39,614 bases of DNA. Source: Neocallimastix lanati (nom. inval.) (Eukaryota; Neocallimastigomycota; Neocallimastigomycetes; Neocallimastigales; Neocallimastigaceae). A program made the translations under genes and the position numbers. The notes under the pieces are model-generated. The model made no database searches, had not been told where the DNA came from, and saw nothing but the letters and a program-made list of their open reading frames with translations. The DNA lies in assembly GCA_016946835.1 (NCBI GenBank), contig JACVTC010000355.1:1-39614 (forward strand), read 5' to 3'. Below are positions 18,087-28,534 of this stretch, piece by piece; position 1 is the first letter of the stretch, and each line of letters begins with the position of its first letter.

Positions 18087-21000
18087 ATGGAGTATTTGAG
18101 AATCAACAACCAAGACCCAGGAGCTAGGAGAGACTTTGACGCAGTCTCTGAAGCCAGCTCCATGGAAGTAGAAAATGAGGCTGGTAATCACGTCAATACC
18201 AGGGCACGCCTCATTCCAAAACCTAAGGTATTTTCAGGAAAAAGGAACGAACTGTCAGCGTTTTTAGGCCAAATTTCAAGATATTTCAAATATAACTTAG
18301 AAGGTGAAGCAATTGAAGATGACGAATTCAAGATAGATGTAGTGAGCAGCTACTTAGATGGAACCGCCGCAGAATGGTATGCTGACTTGTGTAAAGAAGA
18401 AAGCCCCTTGCTCCAAAGTTACGATCTCTTTATAAATGCATTAAAAGAAAGATATAAAACCTGTGCCAGTACCGATGTAGCCAACAGTAGGATTACGAAG
18501 ATAAAAAGCCACCATTATTGTTCTCTCGCCGAATACTGTGATCAGTTCGAAAAGGTAGCCAGAGACTCCTCCTTTAATGATGAAGCCAAGATTCACTTTT
18601 TTATTGATGGATTGCCAGCAAGAGCAAAAGAAAGAACAAGATTGATCTATCCCAGGATCAGGAAACTCAACGAACTAATTAATGTGGTATCTGCCAACGC
18701 TGAAGAAGACCGTCGTGTTTTTGGAAATGACCCCATGGATGTAGACCAGAGAAGAATTAGACCTTTTAGCAGAAGTTTAGGAACAAGCCGCTACAGGACT
18801 AATTACCAAGATACCGAAAGAAATTATGGAATGCCGCCAGCAAATAAATTGTCAAGAATTAAGAAATGTTTTATATGCAACAGTACTAATCATTTGAAGT
18901 CTAACTGTCCTAAACAAAAAGAGAAAATTCGGAGAAGAGAAAAGGTATTACAGATAACTGTTAGTAAAAAGAGTTTATCTCACACCTACAATGTAGCTAT
19001 CAAGTTCAGAGATGGATTAATCCTAAAGGCAATTTTAGATACCGGATCTGACATTAACTTAATTGATAGAAAAGTTGTCGACAGGTATGGTATTCCAATG
19101 CAACGTCTTCGTTATGAAAAGAATGTTTTAGGTATTAACGGAAATGGAATTATCCGCTATGAAACCATTCCTTTAACTATGGTTATGGGTCAGCATTCTG
19201 AAACTATTAATTTTTACATTTATAATTTACCTGAAGGAATACCCATTATCCTTGGAAATCCATGGTTAAAGAAACACTGCCCAACAATTGAATTTGACCA
19301 TGGAAATATTAGATTCAGTTCTCAGTATTGTAAAAGAAACTGCTGTGCTACCGCTGAAGAAATTGCCAGAAGAGTTGAAGAAAAAAGAAGAAAAGAAGAA
19401 GAAGAACGCAGGAATAAAATCCAATTAGCAAAAGAAATTATTAATTATAAGGTTGAAAATAATAAAGATAATTGTATTAGATTAGATAATGATGATTTTA
19501 AAAGTAGTTTAGAGATTGAAAAAAATAAAGCATATATTCGTAAAGTATGTAGTAAAAAGGCTGTTATGAAAAAAGCCTTAGTTAAGAAAAATAAGAGTTT
19601 AAAAAGAAAAAATTTAAATAAAGATAAAATTGAAAATTATGTATTTTATTGTGTTTCAAAAACTGAAAGTAAAGATAAAGTTTTACGTGTTATTAGAGAA
19701 AAATGTGAAAATGTAAAAAGGAATACTAGTATTGATCGAGAAAAACAAGATAGAAATAAAATTAATATAAAAGATGAAGTTAAAGAAGAGATTCCAGAAC
19801 AATATAAGGAATATAAAAATGTATTTGATGAAAGAGAATGCGATAAATTACTTCCTCACCGGTTGTATGACTGTAAAATTAGATTAAAGGATGATGTTGA
19901 CTTATTTTATGGTCCTTTATATCCATTAACGGAGGAAGAACGTGAAGCTTTAAAAGAATATATCAAAGAAAATTTAGAAAAAGGCTTCATTAGACCTTCA
20001 ACATCTCCTGCTGGTGCTCCAATTTTATTCGTTAGAAAAAAGGATGGAAGTTTAAGACTTTGTGTCGATTATCGAAGACTTAATGAAAATACTATAAGGG
20101 ACTCCTATCCACTCCCTTTAATCACCGAGCTTTTTGACAGATTGAGAGAAGCTAAGTATTTTACTAAGTTAGATTTAAAATCAGCATATAATCTAGTAAG
20201 AATTCGTAAAGGAGATGAGTATAAAACCGCTTTCAGAACAAGATATGGTCATTATGAATACCGAGTAATGTCCTTTGGATTAAAGAATGCACCTGCTACT
20301 TTCCAACACTTTATTAATGATGTATTAGGGGAATACTTAGATGAATTCGCTTTCGCTTATATTGATGATATACTTATATACTCAAACACTCTAGAAGAAC
20401 ATCGCGTGCATGTGAAGAAGATTCTTAAACGTTTGCAAGAAAGTGGACTTTATGCAAAATTAAGTAAGTGTGAATTTGAAGTACAGAAAACAACATTCTT
20501 GGGGCACGTAATATCCAATCAAGGAATTTCCATGGATCCGGATAAAGTTAAGTCTATCTTAGAATGGCCAATACCAACTACAGTCAAAGAAGTACAATCA
20601 TTTATAGGTTTATGCAACTACTACCGAAGATTCATCCCAAACTTTGCTAAAATTGCTAAGCCGTTACACAACTTAACAAGAAAAGATGTTAAATATGAAT
20701 GGACTGAAGAATGTTCTGCCGCATTCGAAACTTTAAAGAAACTCTTTACAAAAGAACCAATACTTGTTCATGCAGATCCAGAATTACCGTTTATAGTAGA
20801 GACAGATGCAAGTAATTTTGCAATTGGTGCCGTATTATCTCAAAGAAATAAGGATACAAATGAGTTACATCCAATCTGTTATTATTCTAGAGGTTTGTCC
20901 AAATCTGAAAGAAACTACCCTATTTATGACAAGGAACTTTTAGCTGTTAAGTGTGCATTACAAGAATGGAGACATTACCTTGAGGGTTCAAAACACCAGT

Positions 21001-22721
21001 TTACAATTTTCACAGATCACAAAAATCTTACTTTTCCTCGTAAGCCAGAACTTCTATCTCAACGACAAATTAGATGGAATTTATTTTTGTCACGATTCGA
21101 TTATAAATTGCAATATAGACCAGGAAAAGAGGGTGGAAAACCAGATGCTTTTTCAAGAAGACCAGACTATGAAGATAAAGAAATTGAGGATGAAGAAGAC
21201 TCAACCCCGTGCTTCGCTATCATGGACTTAGATAATAATTCATACCCTTCAATCCAAGGTCAACTAAAAGAGGAATTAATAAAGAATACAAAAGAGGATA
21301 AATTTATCCAGGAATTAATTAGCGTAAAGAAAGGAGTATCGACTACTAACAATAAATATAAAAGTAAAATGAAAGATTTCGAACTTGAGGAGGATGGATT
21401 ACTTCTTTATAAAGGACTTATCTTTGTTCCTAACAAGATGAAAGATATTATTATCGGTATCCACCATGATAATCCTGTGCAAGGCCACTTTGGAATTCTT
21501 AAAACTAAAGAAGTTATTAGTAGAAATTTTGTTTGGTTCAGAATGACGGATGATATCGTAAAGTACATTGCTTCTTGTAAGATTTGTTGTCAAGCTAAAG
21601 ATGATCGTCATAAACCATATGGATTACTTCAACCGCTCCCTACTCCAAAAAGACCATGGTCATATGTTTCAATGGATTTCATCACTGATTTACCTAAATC
21701 GAGAGACAAATCAGTAATTATGGTTATAGTAGACAGATTAACTAAAATGGCTCATTTTATCCCATTTAGAAACCTTCCGACCGCTGTTATCGCTGCAGAT
21801 GTTTTCTTTCGTGAAATCTTTCGCTTACACGGCCTTCCAGATGATATTGTTTCGGATAGGGGTTCTCAATTTACCTCGGAATTTTGGACACGATTATGCA
21901 GTCTATTAGATATTCGTCAAAATTTGTCAACAGCACATCACCCTCAAACAGATGGTCAAACTGAACGAGTTAACGGTATATTAGAACAATTTTTAAGGTG
22001 CTATATTAACAAAAGAAAAAATAACTGGATGGACATTCTTCCCTATGCTGAATTCGCATATAATAACACATTACAACAATCGACTAATCAGACACCATTC
22101 TTCTCAAATTATGGTTTTAATCCAAAATTCAATCCAGTTATACCTGCTGATAGCAGAAGAACAAGTACCATTGACCATGTTGAACAAATAAGGAAAAACA
22201 TGCAATTCCTCAAGAAAAATTTAGAAAAAGCTAAGGAAAGATATAAGAGATATGCAGATCACTTAAGAATTGTAGGACCAAAATTAAAAGTAGGTGATAA
22301 AGTTTGGTTAAAGCGTCCAGACTTACTTCCAAAAGGTCCTTCTAAATTGACTAACAGAAAACTTGGTCCTTTTAAAATTATTGAAAAAACAGGCCCTGTT
22401 TCTTATAAATTAGAATTGCCTGATACTATTAAGTGTCATAATGTTTTCCATATTTCAAACCTAGAACCTTACAATGAAAGAGAATTTGATGAATCAAGTG
22501 CAAGTACTAATACTCGAATTACTTCGATCGCTACTGATACTGAAGGAAAGGAACCTTTGAAGATTGTTGCCGCTAAAGTTGTTAACAATAAACCTCTTTA
22601 CTTTATGTTATGGAAAGGACTTCCAGCTACTGAATGCACTTGGTTTTCTGAAGAAGAAATCTCCGATCCTCAATTAGTTCAAGAGTTCAATAGAACTAAT
22701 AGAGTTCCTTCGAGATTATAA
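18087..22721 (+). CDS. Chr-2 Gag-Pol polyprotein with chromodomain
   Basis: The frame is open from an ATG at 18015, but the first 24 residues are AT-encoded and uninformative, so I prefer the ATG at 18087 (MEYLRINNQDPG), about 1544 residues. Numbering from 18015: Gag capsid (70-230), CCHC knuckle CFICNSTNHLKSNCP (285-298), protease AILDTGSDINLID (Asp342), a Lys/Glu-rich linker (445-590), RT with LDLKSAY (about 720) and YIDD (about 781), RNase H ETDASNFA and FTDHKNL, integrase HHCC (HHDNPVQGHFG to CKICC), MDFITDLP, SDRGSQF and QTERVNG, GPF module (LGPFKIIEKTGPVSYKL), and a C-terminal chromodomain (YFMLWKGLPATECTWFSEEE, about 1530). All catalytic motifs are present with no frameshift or stop. 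The stop codon lies inside the hairpin preceding the PPT. Confidence 0.95.
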   Translation: MEYLRINNQDPGARRDFDAVSEASSMEVENEAGNHVNTRARLIPKPKVFSGKRNELSAFLGQISRYFKYNLEGEAIEDDEFKIDVVSSYLDGTAAEWYADLCKEESPLLQSYDLFINALKERYKTCASTDVANSRITKIKSHHYCSLAEYCDQFEKVARDSSFNDEAKIHFFIDGLPARAKERTRLIYPRIRKLNELINVVSANAEEDRRVFGNDPMDVDQRRIRPFSRSLGTSRYRTNYQDTERNYGMPPANKLSRIKKCFICNSTNHLKSNCPKQKEKIRRREKVLQITVSKKSLSHTYNVAIKFRDGLILKAILDTGSDINLIDRKVVDRYGIPMQRLRYEKNVLGINGNGIIRYETIPLTMVMGQHSETINFYIYNLPEGIPIILGNPWLKKHCPTIEFDHGNIRFSSQYCKRNCCATAEEIARRVEEKRRKEEEERRNKIQLAKEIINYKVENNKDNCIRLDNDDFKSSLEIEKNKAYIRKVCSKKAVMKKALVKKNKSLKRKNLNKDKIENYVFYCVSKTESKDKVLRVIREKCENVKRNTSIDREKQDRNKINIKDEVKEEIPEQYKEYKNVFDERECDKLLPHRLYDCKIRLKDDVDLFYGPLYPLTEEEREALKEYIKENLEKGFIRPSTSPAGAPILFVRKKDGSLRLCVDYRRLNENTIRDSYPLPLITELFDRLREAKYFTKLDLKSAYNLVRIRKGDEYKTAFRTRYGHYEYRVMSFGLKNAPATFQHFINDVLGEYLDEFAFAYIDDILIYSNTLEEHRVHVKKILKRLQESGLYAKLSKCEFEVQKTTFLGHVISNQGISMDPDKVKSILEWPIPTTVKEVQSFIGLCNYYRRFIPNFAKIAKPLHNLTRKDVKYEWTEECSAAFETLKKLFTKEPILVHADPELPFIVETDASNFAIGAVLSQRNKDTNELHPICYYSRGLSKSERNYPIYDKELLAVKCALQEWRHYLEGSKHQFTIFTDHKNLTFPRKPELLSQRQIRWNLFLSRFDYKLQYRPGKEGGKPDAFSRRPDYEDKEIEDEEDSTPCFAIMDLDNNSYPSIQGQLKEELIKNTKEDKFIQELISVKKGVSTTNNKYKSKMKDFELEEDGLLLYKGLIFVPNKMKDIIIGIHHDNPVQGHFGILKTKEVISRNFVWFRMTDDIVKYIASCKICCQAKDDRHKPYGLLQPLPTPKRPWSYVSMDFITDLPKSRDKSVIMVIVDRLTKMAHFIPFRNLPTAVIAADVFFREIFRLHGLPDDIVSDRGSQFTSEFWTRLCSLLDIRQNLSTAHHPQTDGQTERVNGILEQFLRCYINKRKNNWMDILPYAEFAYNNTLQQSTNQTPFFSNYGFNPKFNPVIPADSRRTSTIDHVEQIRKNMQFLKKNLEKAKERYKRYADHLRIVGPKLKVGDKVWLKRPDLLPKGPSKLTNRKLGPFKIIEKTGPVSYKLELPDTIKCHNVFHISNLEPYNEREFDESSASTNTRITSIATDTEGKEPLKIVAAKVVNNKPLYFMLWKGLPATECTWFSEEEISDPQLVQEFNRTNRVPSRL

Positions 22722-22754
22722 GTCGCTCAGGGGCTCGACTTAAACAGAGGGGCA
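22719..22754 (+). promoter_or_regulatory. Chr-2 pre-PPT hairpin and polypurine tract
   Basis: Stem TAAGTCG (22719-22725) / CGACTTA (22736-22742) with a 10-nt loop containing AGGGG, then AACAGAGGGGCA directly before the LTR. The Gag-Pol stop codon TAA is the first three bases of the stem. Confidence 0.8.
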
Positions 22755-23721
22755 TGTAAAATATTTAATAATTTGAATACGTATTTAAATGTAATGTAAT
22801 GTAAATTATTGTGGATAAAAATGTTTTCCAAATTTTTAATATAAATTTAAATGTATTCCAAATTATTAATTTAAATAATTTTCTCAAAAATTTATGACTA
22901 AATTATTTGGAGAATTTACGTAACAATTACTCAGTTGAATCACGAAACTTCATAAATTAAAAAATAATTAGTCATTAATTAGTTAAATTAAAATAATTAA
23001 AGGAATATTGCCTTTTCCGTTTGTTTACAAAAACTTGCCGTTTTGTTTACTTGTCTTTTAAATTATAGAAATTCTAAAAATAAAAATAGCAAGTTGTGGT
23101 TTAGTAAATTGGTTTTCACAACTTGGCAAAATTTAAATTAAATATATGGATAGAATATATTTAATCATATAATTAATGAATTAAACTCTAAATTTTCTTC
23201 ATAGAAAATTTTAGAAAAATTAGATAGTTTTAAATAGGATTTATATTAAAATAATTCATAACATTTCATGTAATTTATTATATAATGTAATTGATAATAT
23301 AAAATAATATGTTTATATAATTTATTAAAATTTATTTTGATTTAAAACTTTATTTTGAAAAAGTATAAAAAGAGTTAATTTTTCAACTATTGAACGATAG
23401 TTGGAAAATCGTATAGAATAGGAAAATTTAAATTTTATTATTAGTTTCGTAACTATTATTAGAATAGTTACTTTCTTATAAAACAATTATATTATAGTTT
23501 GTAAAACCTTAACTGCTAGTGGGAACTCCGGAAAGGACCCTGCGTTACCCAGTTAAGTGGTTGTTGAAAATTAGTTAATAAATAAAATAAATAAATAAAA
23601 GAAATTAAAAAAAAGAAAATAATTAATTAAATAATAGAGGTTTAAGATATAGTGTTATTAGTGTAGTAAAGTTAGTTTAGAATAGCCACAAACCTAGACT
23701 TGATAAGTATTTTATTTTACA
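22755..23721 (+). repeat. Chr-2 3' LTR
   Basis: 967-bp copy of 16890-17856. It is followed by GTGTA, the target duplication, and then the remaining Chr-3 LTR. Confidence 0.95.
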
Positions 23722-23726
23722 GTGTA

Positions 23727-23740
23727 ACGAATCCTAAAGT
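23727..23740 (+). repeat. Chr-3 5' LTR, middle piece (nt 5-18)
   Basis: ACGAATCCTAAAGT equals nucleotides 5-18 of the intact 3' LTR at 36032-36045. It lies between Chr-2 and Cys-2. Its last four bases AAGT are duplicated at 31491-31494. Confidence 0.93.
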
Positions 23741-24611
23741 TGGTACAGAACTGAAGAATTTTTATCATAAAATAATATATTCTAATAATTAAAGAAAATT
23801 TTAAATTCTATTCTATTATTCTAATCTATTATTCTAATTTAAAAATCTAAATACTAAACAATTTAAACTAAAATAAATTATTCAAAATTAAGATAACCTA
23901 ATATAAATAATTTAACTAACAACTATAATTATTAAAACTATTAACCAAACACTAAAAACCTTTAAACACTTAATACAAAACTTAAATTATTTTTAATTCT
24001 AACTTTATTTAAAATAAACTATTTTATTTTTATTATTTAATCTATTCTAACTTTATTATTTAAACTATACTAATTTATTATTTAAACTATTTAAATTTAA
24101 TTATTTAAACTAATTTTATTTTAATTTAACTATCTAAATTTATCATTTAAACTCGAAAATATCAAAAGAATAATATAATAATAAAGTTGTAAGAAAAAGA
24201 GAGAGAACTAAAGTATTGTACTACTTTGTTCTTTTTATACATTTAGAATAGTTATTTGATTGGATTAGAATAAAAATTTAATAATAAAAATTTAATAATA
24301 AAAATTTAATAATAAAAATATAATAATAAAAATTTAATAATAAAAATTTAATAATAAAAATTTAATAATAAAAATTTAATAATAAAAATTTAATAATAAA
24401 ATATAATAATAAAATATAATAAACTATTAAAATATTATTAAGTATTACAATATTAAATAAAGATAATAATTAATACATTTTCTAATTTATTATAACTAAA
24501 TTTATAATTATTTTAATATTTTAACATTAATTATTTAATTCCACTAATATTAATAATTTTTAATCTTTAATAATTATATATAATTTTAATTATTTTATTT
24601 GTTCCGTAACA
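23741..24611 (-). repeat. Cys-2 3' LTR
   Basis: 871-bp LTR. It contains about ten copies of a 14-bp repeat (AAAAATTTAATAAT) near 24270-24400 and a sense TATA-like TATAAAAAG near 24235. Confidence 0.95.
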
Positions 24612-24651
24612 TAATGCCACCCCTAAGCTCAGACTTCGTCCCCTGAAGTCT
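24612..24651 (-). promoter_or_regulatory. Cys-2 pre-PPT hairpin and polypurine tract
   Basis: Stem AGACTTC (24631-24637) / GAAGTCT (24645-24651), loop of 7 nt. The sense purine-rich tract TTAGGGGTGGCA follows up to the LTR. The hairpin contains the last codons and stop of Pol, yet Cys-1 has it in untranslated sequence, so it is conserved as nucleic acid rather than as protein. Confidence 0.8.
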
Positions 24652-27600
24652 CGATTTCGCATAATTGATATGGAACAATATTTTTTAAGTGAACATTTCT
24701 ATCGGCAATTTCGTTTGTTACTGGATCACAAAGTGTTACTGTGTTGAATTGTTTCTTAACGATTTTCATAGGGCCTAGAAAGAAAGGATCAAGTTTTCTT
24801 CTATTTATACACTTAATCATTACTAAATCTCCGGATTTATATTCAGCTTTAAGTCTTTTCATCTGTTTTCTTCTGTCTTCCCATATTTTATTGGCAGTTT
24901 GAATATTATTGATTGCTTCCTTTATCCATTTATAATGGGTTGTAAATCTTCTTATTAAAAATTCTTCATTACTTTCGAAATCTTCTTTTTTGTCTAAGTT
25001 CAATACTAATTCGAATGGCTGGAGATCACGTCTACCATATAATAATTCGAAACTAGAAAATTTCGTTGTTTCATTTTTACTTGTACGCAACGCCCATAAA
25101 GCACTTGGTAATATTTCATCCCACTGAGAAGTATTTTTATTACAAAGAAGTCTTAAATATTTCCCAATTTCTTTGTTGCGGTTTTCGACTTCTCCATTTG
25201 ATTCTGGATGATAGGTTGCTATAAAATGAACATAAACACCATATAAGTCGAGGAATGCTTTTGTTTTATCGGAATTAAACTGGGGTCCATTGTCTGTTAC
25301 AATTATTTCAGGAATACCGTGACGAGAAAAAACTTTGGATAAAAATCTTATAACATCATCAGATTCTATGTATTTAGTTGGCTCTGCTTCTACCCATTTT
25401 GTTAAGTAATCTACTAAAACAATTATATATTTATTTCCATTTTTTGTTGTGGGTAATGGGCCTATAATATCTAGACCAACTCTTGTGAATGGTAAACCTG
25501 GTTTTGTTGCTATATCTTCAGTTTGATAATTAAATGACTGAGGTCTAAAAAGCTGACATCTTTTGCAAGTTCTAACTATGTATTTCACATCCAATATCAT
25601 ATTGGTCCAATAATAATCTCTTTTAAGTCGATTATAAGTTTTAAATACTCCTTCGTGACCAATTTTATGAGCACTAAGTATAAGTTTAATTCTTTCTTTT
25701 TCATTATAAATAACTTTTCTTAATTTTCCATCATCCTTAAAAAATTTTTCACCATTAATGATTACAAATTTATCTTTAAAGCTTGATAAAAGATTATTTT
25801 CGTTCATTTCAGAAGTTATTGTTGCAACTAATTCATCATTTTTCGTTTTTAACCTTGATAATGCATCAGCGATAACATTTTTCTTTCCTGGTTCGTATAA
25901 AACTTTAACATTAAGCATTGATAAAAGTAAGACCCATCTTGTTTGTCTTGAATTGTTTGTTTCTTTATTTTTAAATAATCCTACTAAAGGTTTGTGATCC
26001 GTGTAAAGAAGCGTCGTATATTTGTTTCCAGAAATATATGATTTAAATTTTTTAACGCAGTAAGTCGCGGCTGTTCCTTCCAGATCCGTAATTGCATAAT
26101 TTCTTTCCGCCGGTTTTAAAGAGCGACTTACGAAGTGAATTGGTTTTTCATTGTTATTTTCATCCTTTTGAAGTAATACGCCACCTATTCCGTCATAGGA
26201 AGCATCAGTTCTAATAATAAATTGTTTTTCGAAATCGGGCATAGTAAGTATTGGAGTTGAAACTAGTTTATTTTTTAATTCATTGAAACTTTCTTCTTGT
26301 TCATTTTCCCAAATAAATTTAACTCCCTTTTTTAAAAGTTTGAATAATGGTTTTGCAATATTCGCAAAGTTGAATATAAATTTACGATAGTATCCAACTG
26401 CACCGAGAAATGATTGTAATTGTGTGATATTTTTGGGAGGTATCCATTCTAAAATAACTTTTATTTTATCTTGAATTGGAGAAATACCATTAATCGACAA
26501 TGTATGTCCTAATAGTTCTACTTTTTCTTTAAAGAAATTACATTTTTCTAAGTTAATCTTTAATCCATTTTCTTTTATAATTTCAAATACTTTTTTAAGA
26601 TCTTCAACATGTTGTTCTAAGGAAGGAGAGAATATTACTAAGTCATCAATATAAACAAACATACATACACCAATAAGAGGGAAAAATATTCTGTTCATTT
26701 CTCTTTGGAAGGTACCTGGAGCATTACACAATCCAAAAGGCATAACTAAAAATTGATAATTACCGTACATTGTCGTGAAACTTGTTTTTGGAATATCTTC
26801 TTTATTCATGGGTATTTGGTGGAATCCAGAAAATAGGTCAATTGTTGTGAATATTTTTACTTGTTTACCAATAGAAAATAAAATTTCATCGATAAGAGGT
26901 AGCGCATAAGCGTCCTTGATTGTAACGTTATTCAATTTTCGGAAGTCAATACATAATCTCCATTTTTTATTTTTCTTGAGAACTAGGATAACCGGAGAAG
27001 ACCAAGGAGAGTTCGAGGGTTCGATTAATTTGTTTTTAATAAGTTTTTCTAACTCCTTTTTAAGTGCTATAGCCTGAACTTTTGAAAGTCTATAACATTT
27101 TTGTTTTATTGGTTTAGTATTCATTTCAAGTTGAATGTTATGTGGAAGTAACTTGGTTGGTTTTAACTCATCAATTTTAGTAGCAAGAATAGAATAGAAT
27201 TCATTAAAGATTTCTTTTATTTTATTTTTAAACTTATTCGGTACTCCATTAATTATTACTTCTATCATTCTATCCTTTTCGTTAATTTCTTCATTAAATT
27301 GTTTTTTTATTTTTTTATTTCCTGTTTCAAGATTTGAATTTTTTGTATTTATTGGTTCTTTTAGTATCGTATTATTTTTCTTACTATTATCTTCCTTTAT
27401 AAAGCAATATAAATAAGAATTATTATTAATATCAGAGTTTGTTTCATCATATATTATTATAGATTCAGCATCATCATCATTATTATTAATAATATTTCCA
27501 TTATTGCCTTTACCAAGTTTTATAATATATTCCCAAGAATCATCTTCTTTCATTAAACATAGATTATTGTTAAGAGGATTGATGAATAAATTGTTTTCTT

Positions 27601-28534
27601 TAAGTGTTCTGTAGCCAATTAATATATCAAACAAATTTTGATCATTATCAATGACTCTGAAAATATCATGTATAACTAATTTTCCAATTTTAATATTTAG
27701 TAAATAAATTTCAGTGTAAACGTTTTCTTTTGATAATACTTGTACAATGTTGTTCTTAACAAATCCTATAGGTTTAATTTTATTCAATTTATTTAGGAAG
27801 TTTTTTGTGATAATGTTGATACTGGCACATGTATCTAAAAATGCTAAACCTTTAATATCATTAATAAAACATTCAACAGTTGCTACATCTTCTCTATGCA
27901 TGGCAGACAGTACGATTTCTTCAGGTGATTCATTAAGAGTTTCAGGACTTTTGAGTTTTAATGCCTTAATAAAATCTGCACGAAGTTTTGGACTAACATC
28001 TAATAATTGTGGAACTGTAATATTAGCAAATTTTGAGCTTATATCCTTACAAATGTCATACTTTGGTTGTCCTTCCATAATTGTGATTTGCTTATTAAAA
28101 TTAGAGTCTTTAACTTTCTTTTCAGCTAACTCGATACTTGGAAGTTTAGCTTTTTCTTTGTGTTTATTCGTTTCTTTATTATTAATGTTTAAAATTTCAT
28201 TTTCTCTTTGTTTTCTTGCGTTCTTTTTTGCTTTATTAATTGATGGTTGACTTATTACAGAAACATCAATTTGGTTAAGTTTTTCTGTTTCATTTGGATA
28301 TATTTTGTCGATTGAAACTGCATCATCTTCGATTTCGATATTCTCATTGTTAGTTTTTGTATTAGAATCAATTTGATTATTTTGATTAATTGTATTATTT
28401 TCTTTATTTTTCCTTTTGTTTTTTCCATATGGTTTTTCAATTAATAAATTTGTTTTTTTTCTAATAGCAGTAGCTACAATTTCTTCTTTGGTTTGATTAG
28501 TGGGAGTTTCCCTTCTCCCTTTTAGAAGTTTAAA
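24629..28534 (-). CDS. Cys-2 Pol (read by -1 frameshift from Gag)
   Basis: The frame is open from the slippery site (28534) to the stop at 24629. An internal ATG at 28078 (MEGQPKYDICKD) is not needed. The first ~150 residues are a Lys/Asn/Glu-rich linker, followed by LLDVSPKLRADFIKALKL. The protease motif AFLDTCASINII (Asp codon near 27835) again has Cys for Gly. RT has CIDFRKLNN, TIDLFSGFHQIP and YIDD (near 26650). RNase H has RTDASYDGIGG and YTDHKPL. Integrase has the HHCC finger (HKIGHEG to CKRCQLF), LDIIGPL, TDNGPQF and NGEVENR, then FFLGPMKIVKKQFNTV. There is no chromodomain. All catalytic positions are present and I see no stop. It is co-expressed with Gag at a reduced ratio by the frameshift signal. 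Confidence 0.94.
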   Translation of the reverse strand, partial: FKLLKGRRETPTNQTKEEIVATAIRKKTNLLIEKPYGKNKRKNKENNTINQNNQIDSNTKTNNENIEIEDDAVSIDKIYPNETEKLNQIDVSVISQPSINKAKKNARKQRENEILNINNKETNKHKEKAKLPSIELAEKKVKDSNFNKQITIMEGQPKYDICKDISSKFANITVPQLLDVSPKLRADFIKALKLKSPETLNESPEEIVLSAMHREDVATVECFINDIKGLAFLDTCASINIITKNFLNKLNKIKPIGFVKNNIVQVLSKENVYTEIYLLNIKIGKLVIHDIFRVIDNDQNLFDILIGYRTLKENNLFINPLNNNLCLMKEDDSWEYIIKLGKGNNGNIINNNDDDAESIIIYDETNSDINNNSYLYCFIKEDNSKKNNTILKEPINTKNSNLETGNKKIKKQFNEEINEKDRMIEVIINGVPNKFKNKIKEIFNEFYSILATKIDELKPTKLLPHNIQLEMNTKPIKQKCYRLSKVQAIALKKELEKLIKNKLIEPSNSPWSSPVILVLKKNKKWRLCIDFRKLNNVTIKDAYALPLIDEILFSIGKQVKIFTTIDLFSGFHQIPMNKEDIPKTSFTTMYGNYQFLVMPFGLCNAPGTFQREMNRIFFPLIGVCMFVYIDDLVIFSPSLEQHVEDLKKVFEIIKENGLKINLEKCNFFKEKVELLGHTLSINGISPIQDKIKVILEWIPPKNITQLQSFLGAVGYYRKFIFNFANIAKPLFKLLKKGVKFIWENEQEESFNELKNKLVSTPILTMPDFEKQFIIRTDASYDGIGGVLLQKDENNNEKPIHFVSRSLKPAERNYAITDLEGTAATYCVKKFKSYISGNKYTTLLYTDHKPLVGLFKNKETNNSRQTRWVLLLSMLNVKVLYEPGKKNVIADALSRLKTKNDELVATITSEMNENNLLSSFKDKFVIINGEKFFKDDGKLRKVIYNEKERIKLILSAHKIGHEGVFKTYNRLKRDYYWTNMILDVKYIVRTCKRCQLFRPQSFNYQTEDIATKPGLPFTRVGLDIIGPLPTTKNGNKYIIVLVDYLTKWVEAEPTKYIESDDVIRFLSKVFSRHGIPEIIVTDNGPQFNSDKTKAFLDLYGVYVHFIATYHPESNGEVENRNKEIGKYLRLLCNKNTSQWDEILPSALWALRTSKNETTKFSSFELLYGRRDLQPFELVLNLDKKEDFESNEEFLIRRFTTHYKWIKEAINNIQTANKIWEDRRKQMKRLKAEYKSGDLVMIKCINRRKLDPFFLGPMKIVKKQFNTVTLCDPVTNEIADRNVHLKNIVPYQLCEIETSGDEV
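28502..28534 (-). promoter_or_regulatory. Cys-2 -1 ribosomal frameshift signal
   Basis: In sense orientation TTTAAAC (28534-28528), phased T TTA AAC, is followed by TTC TAA (the Gag stop). After 8 nt comes a hairpin GGGAG/CTCCC (28519-28515 and 28506-28502) with loop AAGGGAAA. The -1 frame leads directly into Pol. Heptamer, spacer length and stem are identical to Cys-1. Confidence 0.92.

Larger units (their letters stand above)
16890..23721 (+). mobile_element. Chr-2: intact Ty3/gypsy chromovirus, plus strand
   Basis: LTRs of 967 bp each (16890-17856 and 22755-23721) differ by about two substitutions by eye. Termini are TGTAAAATA...TATTTTACA. Target duplication GTGTA lies at 16885-16889 and 23722-23726, spanning the left border and first four bases of the Chr-3 LTR. 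It encodes one full-length polyprotein, a self-priming site and a PPT. This is likely a recent, possibly active copy. Confidence 0.95.
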
